In this document: in pieces, positions 5,744 to 7,249 of the stretch
How the letters are laid out: each line of letters starts with the position of its first letter
How positions within the stretch are numbered: position 1 is the first letter of the stretch
NCBI GenBank assembly: GCA_017408185.1
Contig: JAFQVE010000275.1
Span: forward strand, 1 to 7,249
Source: Oscillospiraceae bacterium
GTDB taxonomy: Bacteria > Bacillota_A > Clostridia > Oscillospirales > JAAYXM01
Length of the DNA: 7,249 nucleotides
Reading direction: 5' to 3'
Translations under genes and position numbers: made by a program
Notes under the pieces: model-generated
Databases searched by the model: none
What the model was told of the DNA's origin: nothing
Seen by the model: only the letters and a program-made list of their open reading frames with translations

Positions 5744-7249
5744 CTATATCTGTAAAAGTACCGCTTTACCCGATGCAATATTTATCTTTGTTACATCTTT
5801 CCCTGTCAGGACATCCTTTGCAGAGCTTTCGAGAGTTATATCTTCATCGGTAAAGTTTGCGGCAAGAAGGTATTTTTTGCCGTCTTTTGCGGTAACTCCG
5901 ACCGCTTTGAGCTTTGTAGCTTCAAGAGAGAAGAGTGTTTTTTCAAGCTCTGCTGTTTCTTCACTTGTTCCGAGGGTTGCGGCAAAGCCTGTGGCAAAAA
6001 TAATATCGCCGCCATCATACCAGCGCGGAGTTGATACATATTTGTTGCAAACCTCTTCGGCATAGAGCGAGCCGCTCATATCCTTGCCCCTGATATCGAC
6101 CTGACGGCGCGGATTTCTTATGAGAAGCATCGGATCAAGTGACGCAATGCCGATTTTGTTGTCGGCGTTTATAAAGCTTCCGAGAGAAATTACCTTGAAT
6201 TCGTTCGCGAAAGAGCCGCCACGAAGATAATCGCTGCCGCATTCGTGGAAAATTGTTCTTTCCTGCTTATTATATATATCATTCGGGATATTCCAGAAAA
6301 GCCCTTTTGATTCCGATATAAACACTCTTCCGGTTGTCTCTGCTTCCTGCAGACACAGTACGGTGTTTTCGTCAGGAAGCGCCGCAAAGGCTATTTTCTT
6401 GCGGGCGATATATTCCTTTTTCTGACCTTCCGCAAGGTGGTCGTCACTTGTGGATAGCGTTGAGCCGAAGGTGATGAAGCCTCCGTCAAACATCTGCACT
6501 TCGGATTTTTCATATTCATCGAAGTTTGAAAGTCCCGTTCCGATAACTCTTCCCGAGAGGTTATATCTCCATTCCGCAAGAGAGCTGTCGTCCTTCGGAA
6601 CAAGAAGTCCCTGCGGGAGCTCTGCGGAGCGCCAGACGAATGAGGCATATCTGTTCCCGTCGGAGGAAAATGCTGCACCGTGGTAAGTATCGCTCCAGCT
6701 TTTTATGGTGCTAAAATTATTCTTTCCGTTGATGTTGTATTTTGTATGCCAATAAAGCATCATTGAAACAACGTTTGCGCGATCACTTTCAAGCCTTGTA
6801 TAATAGAGCGGAGAACGGTTTTCAAATTGACCCATACGGGCAGAAAGGAAGGATCCGTCACCGTTGAAACGCGATTCCTTATCAAGGATTCTGAACCAAC
6901 CGTCAATGAAGGATGAACAACTGTCACCGAGATAATCCTCGGCAAATGCCCACATCGGAAGAGCATAATCCTGACAGTAGCAATATCTTGCACGTGTGTC
7001 TCCGCCTATACGAAGAAGTCTTCCGTCCTTGTATGTGCAGCTGCGTACAAGCTCCCAGAGCTCCTTCGCGTGACGGTAAATCATTTTCGGAGCATCACAG
7101 TTTAAATCCTTAAGTCCGAAATGAAGCATTGCGATATTTGAAAGGCATATTACCATATATCCCACATTGAGATAGCCGTGGTGATTGCAGGCATAAGTCT
7201 CAAACATATTTGCGCCGACAAACAAATCGCCTATACGCACCCCGTCACA
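5744..7249 (-). CDS. Heparinase II/III-like polysaccharide lyase-type protein, C-terminal part
   Basis: About 501 residues are visible and the frame is open through the right edge, so the N-terminus is missing; an in-frame GTG at 7240-7238 is not a credible start. Numbering from that GTG, the first part (1-170) looks helical and fits the end of an alpha/alpha toroid: NHHGYLNVGYM (19-29), GGDTRARYCYCQDY (79-92) and YYTRLESDRANVVSMMLYW (146-164). From about residue 185 it becomes beta-rich, with YHGAAFSSDGNRYASFVWRS (186-205), and ends in a small beta domain at 445-498. Helical toroid followed by beta-sandwich is the layout of heparinase II/III-like and related lyases, which often use an Asn-His pair and a Tyr for beta-elimination; N19-H20 and a Tyr within 86-92 are candidates (inference). 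Its position directly before GH88, which acts on lyase products, supports the call. I do not recognise the exact family, and a non-lyase toroid enzyme remains possible. No signal peptide can be judged. Confidence 0.55.
   Translation of the reverse strand, partial: CDGVRIGDLFVGANMFETYACNHHGYLNVGYMVICLSNIAMLHFGLKDLNCDAPKMIYRHAKELWELVRSCTYKDGRLLRIGGDTRARYCYCQDYALPMWAFAEDYLGDSCSSFIDGWFRILDKESRFNGDGSFLSARMGQFENRSPLYYTRLESDRANVVSMMLYWHTKYNINGKNNFSTIKSWSDTYHGAAFSSDGNRYASFVWRSAELPQGLLVPKDDSSLAEWRYNLSGRVIGTGLSNFDEYEKSEVQMFDGGFITFGSTLSTSDDHLAEGQKKEYIARKKIAFAALPDENTVLCLQEAETTGRVFISESKGLFWNIPNDIYNKQERTIFHECGSDYLRGGSFANEFKVISLGSFINADNKIGIASLDPMLLIRNPRRQVDIRGKDMSGSLYAEEVCNKYVSTPRWYDGGDIIFATGFAATLGTSEETAELEKTLFSLEATKLKAVGVTAKDGKKYLLAANFTDEDITLESSAKDVLTGKDVTKINIASGKAVLLQI

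Noticed and set aside
7238..7240. In-frame GTG as the start of the lyase-like gene
   Set aside because: The frame continues open through the right edge (Cys-Asp-Gly precede it), no ribosome binding site is visible in the 9 remaining bases, and the sequence there reads like the middle of a domain. The gene is treated as truncated by the window.

Overview
The window looks like part of a carbohydrate-utilisation operon from an anaerobic member of the Firmicutes, most likely a gut or rumen clostridium of the Ruminococcaceae/Oscillospiraceae type. This placement is inference. It rests on the moderate GC content, strong AGGAGG-type ribosome binding sites before every visible start, a clostridial lipoprotein sugar-binding protein, and a secreted protein built from group 2 Ig-like and InlB-type repeat modules. 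No rRNA or marker gene is present to confirm it.

All five genes lie on the minus strand, so transcription runs from right to left. In that order they are: (1) 7249-5744, the C-terminal part of a large protein resembling heparinase II/III-like polysaccharide lyases, cut by the right edge; (2) 5725-4598, a complete family GH88 unsaturated glucuronyl hydrolase; (3) 4524-1726, a 932-residue secreted multi-module protein with no recognisable catalytic domain; (4) 1713-748, a 321-residue cytoplasmic protein with a GH20-like active-site motif; (5) 734-1, a lipoprotein solute-binding subunit of a sugar ABC importer, cut by the left edge. The gaps are 18, 73, 12 and 13 bases. Three of the four are just long enough to hold a ribosome binding site. 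The 73-base gap before the secreted protein also holds a weak terminator-like hairpin. There is no gene-free stretch longer than 300 bases and no sign of RNA genes, mobile elements or CRISPR.

Together the genes suggest the following pathway, which is inference. A uronic-acid-containing polysaccharide, for example a glycosaminoglycan or a similar acidic glycan, is cut by a lyase to oligosaccharides with an unsaturated uronic acid at the non-reducing end. The lipoprotein captures oligosaccharides at the cell surface for import. The GH88 enzyme removes the unsaturated uronate, and the GH20-like protein may act on the next sugar, possibly a hexosamine. The large secreted protein may bind the glycan or attach to the cell surface. 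The exact substrate cannot be read from this window. The least described parts are the lyase-like protein, the short GH20-like protein, and the duplicated and C-terminal modules of the secreted protein.
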